The notes beneath the pieces were generated by a model that was not told the origin of the DNA, searched no databases, and saw only the letters and a program-made list of their open reading frames with translations. Positions 33,292 to 35,180 of a stretch of 35,180 nt of DNA are shown piece after piece. The stretch lies in contig NZ_MUFP01000004.1 in the NCBI RefSeq assembly GCF_001996165.1, positions 1-35,180 of the forward strand, written 5' to 3'. Origin of the DNA: Salinivibrio proteolyticus. GTDB lineage: Bacteria > Pseudomonadota > Gammaproteobacteria > Enterobacterales > Vibrionaceae. How positions within the stretch are numbered: position 1 is the stretch's first letter; each line of letters begins with the position of its first letter. The translations under genes were made by a program, and so were the position numbers.

Positions 33292-35180
33292 CGGAATTCT
33301 CGCGCGGCCACCGACAAGGTGGTGAGCGTCGGAGTCAGGTCAATCAACTTACCGGCAATCACGTGCACCACCTCGCCTTGCCGCTCGACAATGCCATGCA
33401 CTTTCAACACCTTGGCTTGCATAAAAGCACGGGATTGCGCCCGTGCCGTCCCCGCCCAAACCACCACATTGATATTGCCCGTATCGTCTTCCAAGGTGAC
33501 AAAGGTTACACCACTGGCCGTACCCGGGGATTGCTTACCCGTCACCACCCCCGCTACCGCCACCCAGCTTTGCGACGCACACTGTGATAACTCAACACCA
33601 CGAGTAAAACGGCCCAGCGTGCCGGCTTGCGCCATCAAACGAATAGGATGATCGGTGAGCGACAGCCCCAAGGCCGCGTAATCTTCAATCACGTTCTGCC
33701 ATTGGGAAGGTGAATGAGGCAACGCCACATCATCGTCACTGGCGGCCAGTAGTGGTAGTTGCCGCTGCTGATCCATCAGCGCCCAGCGCGCCTGAAAGCG
33801 GTTACCAGCCAGCGATGCCAGTGCGCCACTACTGGCTAGGGCTTGATAGGCATCGCGGTCAAGATTTATCCCTTGCAGTGCCGACAAAGACGCAAATCCC
33901 GTCTCTGGACGATGGGCCAGCAACCGGTCTATTGCCGCCATGCTTAATCCTTTGACTAACCGCAACCCCAGCCGCACGCCCCACTGTTCGCCGACCTTTT
34001 CTAAGCAATGATCCGCTCCCGAGTGTTGCACGCAAACCGGCAACACAGGCACCTGATGGCGCGTGGCGTCTTGCATCAATTGTGACGGTGAGTAAAACCC
34101 CATCGGCTGGCTATTAAGCAAGCCGGTGTAAAACGCGGCGGGATAATAATGCTTTAGCCACGCTGAGACATAGGCCAAAACCGCAAACGAAGCCGAGTGG
34201 CTCTCTGGAAAGCCATAATCACCAAACCCACAGATTTGCCGGTAAAGCTGCTCGGCAAAGTCGGCGCGATAGCCTCGCGCAGTCATCCCTGCGATCAATT
34301 TGTCGCGAAACGGCGCCAGTCCGCCTTTTTTCTTCCAAGCGGCCATCGCGCGGCGCAGCTGATCCGCTTCCCCACCGGAAAAGCCGGCCGCTACCATCGC
34401 CAGTTTGATCACCTGCTCTTGAAAAATGGGCACCCCGAGCGTACGCGCCAGCACTTGCTCAACAGCTTTAGACGGGTAGCTCACCACTTCTTCTCCGTCG
34501 CGTCGCTTTAGATACGGATGCACCATGTCACCTTGAATCGGACCGGGGCGGACAATGGCAATTTGGATTACCAAATCATAATAACAAGCCGGTTTGAGCC
34601 GCGGCAGCATACTCATTTGTGCTCGCGACTCAATTTGAAACACTCCCACGGTATCGGCGTGCTGAATGCGTGCAAACACCGCCGGATCGTCGCCTTGTTG
34701 GGTGATAGCCGCCAAACTCAAGCGAGGGCCACCGGTTTGGGCAATCAAATCAAAGGTACGTCGAATCGCGGTGAGCATGCCCAGTGCCAGTACATCGACT
34801 TTCATCAGATGCAGTGTTTCCAGATCGTCTTTATCCCACTGGATCACCGTCCGCTCTGCCATCGCCGTATTTTCCACCGGCACCAACTCATACAAAGGCC
34901 CATCTGCAATCACAAAGCCACCCACATGCTGAGAAAGGTGGCGTGGAAAGCCGATCAATGTCTGGGTCAGCGACAGCCATTGTTGGCTTTTTGCGCTTTT
35001 AGGATCGAGACCCAACTGCTGAAGTTGCTGCGTCCAAGGCTGGGTTTTATCGCGTCGATTGAGGTTTTGAATAAAAAAATCAATCTGGCTAGCGGGGATC
35101 GCCAACGCTTTGCCCACATCGCGCAATGCACTTTTCAGCCGATAACGGATCACGGTTGCCGCCAAGGCGGTCCGCTCTCG
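33288..35180 (-). CDS. dnaE2: error-prone DNA polymerase DnaE2 (ImuC), 5' part outside window
   Basis: The C-terminal 630 residues of a C-family DNA polymerase. The frame stays open through the right edge (visible residues begin [14 protein letters not shown]), so the PHP domain and most of the palm lie beyond the window. Seen here are a [15 protein letters not shown] segment, equivalent to the third palm aspartate, and [19 protein letters not shown]. The DnaE2 signatures [18 protein letters not shown] and [26 protein letters not shown] are also present. A C-terminal OB-fold ([18 protein letters not shown] then [14 protein letters not shown]) completes it. DnaE2 works with ImuA and ImuB in SOS mutagenesis; those genes would be expected to the right. 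It ends tail to tail with cca. Confidence 0.93.
   Translation of the reverse strand, partial: RERTALAATVIRYRLKSALRDVGKALAIPASQIDFFIQNLNRRDKTQPWTQQLQQLGLDPKSAKSQQWLSLTQTLIGFPRHLSQHVGGFVIADGPLYELVPVENTAMAERTVIQWDKDDLETLHLMKVDVLALGMLTAIRRTFDLIAQTGGPRLSLAAITQQGDDPAVFARIQHADTVGVFQIESRAQMSMLPRLKPACYYDLVIQIAIVRPGPIQGDMVHPYLKRRDGEEVVSYPSKAVEQVLARTLGVPIFQEQVIKLAMVAAGFSGGEADQLRRAMAAWKKKGGLAPFRDKLIAGMTARGYRADFAEQLYRQICGFGDYGFPESHSASFAVLAYVSAWLKHYYPAAFYTGLLNSQPMGFYSPSQLMQDATRHQVPVLPVCVQHSGADHCLEKVGEQWGVRLGLRLVKGLSMAAIDRLLAHRPETGFASLSALQGINLDRDAYQALASSGALASLAGNRFQARWALMDQQRQLPLLAASDDDVALPHSPSQWQNVIEDYAALGLSLTDHPIRLMAQAGTLGRFTRGVELSQCASQSWVAVAGVVTGKQSPGTASGVTFVTLEDDTGNINVVVWAGTARAQSRAFMQAKVLKVHGIVERQGEVVHVIAGKLIDLTPTLTTLSVAAREFR

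Overview
The window looks like a gammaproteobacterial chromosome of the family Vibrionaceae. ParC, ParE, TolC, HldE, GlnE, CpdA, YqiB and Cca closely follow the enterobacterial/vibrio versions as I know them. The gene order plsC-parC-parE-yqiA-cpdA-yqiB-nudF // tolC - hldE // lpxL - glnE - MCP - ygiF // DUF47-pit - ygiM - cca is the arrangement I recall from vibrios. A halophilic genus such as Salinivibrio is possible, but nothing here proves the genus. I saw no transposase, integrase, phage gene or CRISPR array.

Layout, left to right. Bases 1-213 hold the promoter and leader of an rRNA operon transcribed leftward; its 16S gene lies outside the window. A small two-helix membrane protein gene (281-493) and an orphan MocR-type regulator (569-2032) follow on the same strand. 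Next come tRNA-Leu(CAA) (2179-2265, leftward) and an RDD-family membrane protein (2482-2982, rightward). Bases 3501-9968 form an arginine deiminase (ADI) module: a YfcC/ArcD-type transporter, arcA, arcC, a catabolic-type ornithine carbamoyltransferase, a local argR and ridA. Two long AT-rich gaps lie ahead of the transporter and of arcA. Two strong hairpins divide the arcA-ridA run.

From 10030 to 18316 a leftward block carries idi, plsC, parC, parE, yqiA, cpdA, yqiB and nudF. tolC (18548) diverges from nudF. hldE and lpxL diverge from each other and both serve LPS synthesis. glnE and a methyl-accepting chemotaxis protein follow, leftward. A phosphate-themed set is next: a CYTH-CHAD triphosphatase (leftward) divergent from a PhoU-like DUF47 protein and a Pit phosphate transporter. 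The window closes with ygiM, cca and the C-terminal 630 residues of an error-prone DNA polymerase (dnaE2), whose stop codon overlaps that of cca tail to tail.

Most of the window is ordinary conserved chromosome. The places I think deserve a second look are: the ADI-linked ArgR, whose arginine-binding GDD motif reads GND; the recurrent ATTCACT motif and hairpins in the ADI gaps; a terminator whose T-tract appears to double as the UP element of the rrn promoter; direct repeats ahead of the MocR gene; and dnaE2 next to cca. I did not find a clearly undescribed system. All database-type statements here come from memory of the protein families, not from searches.
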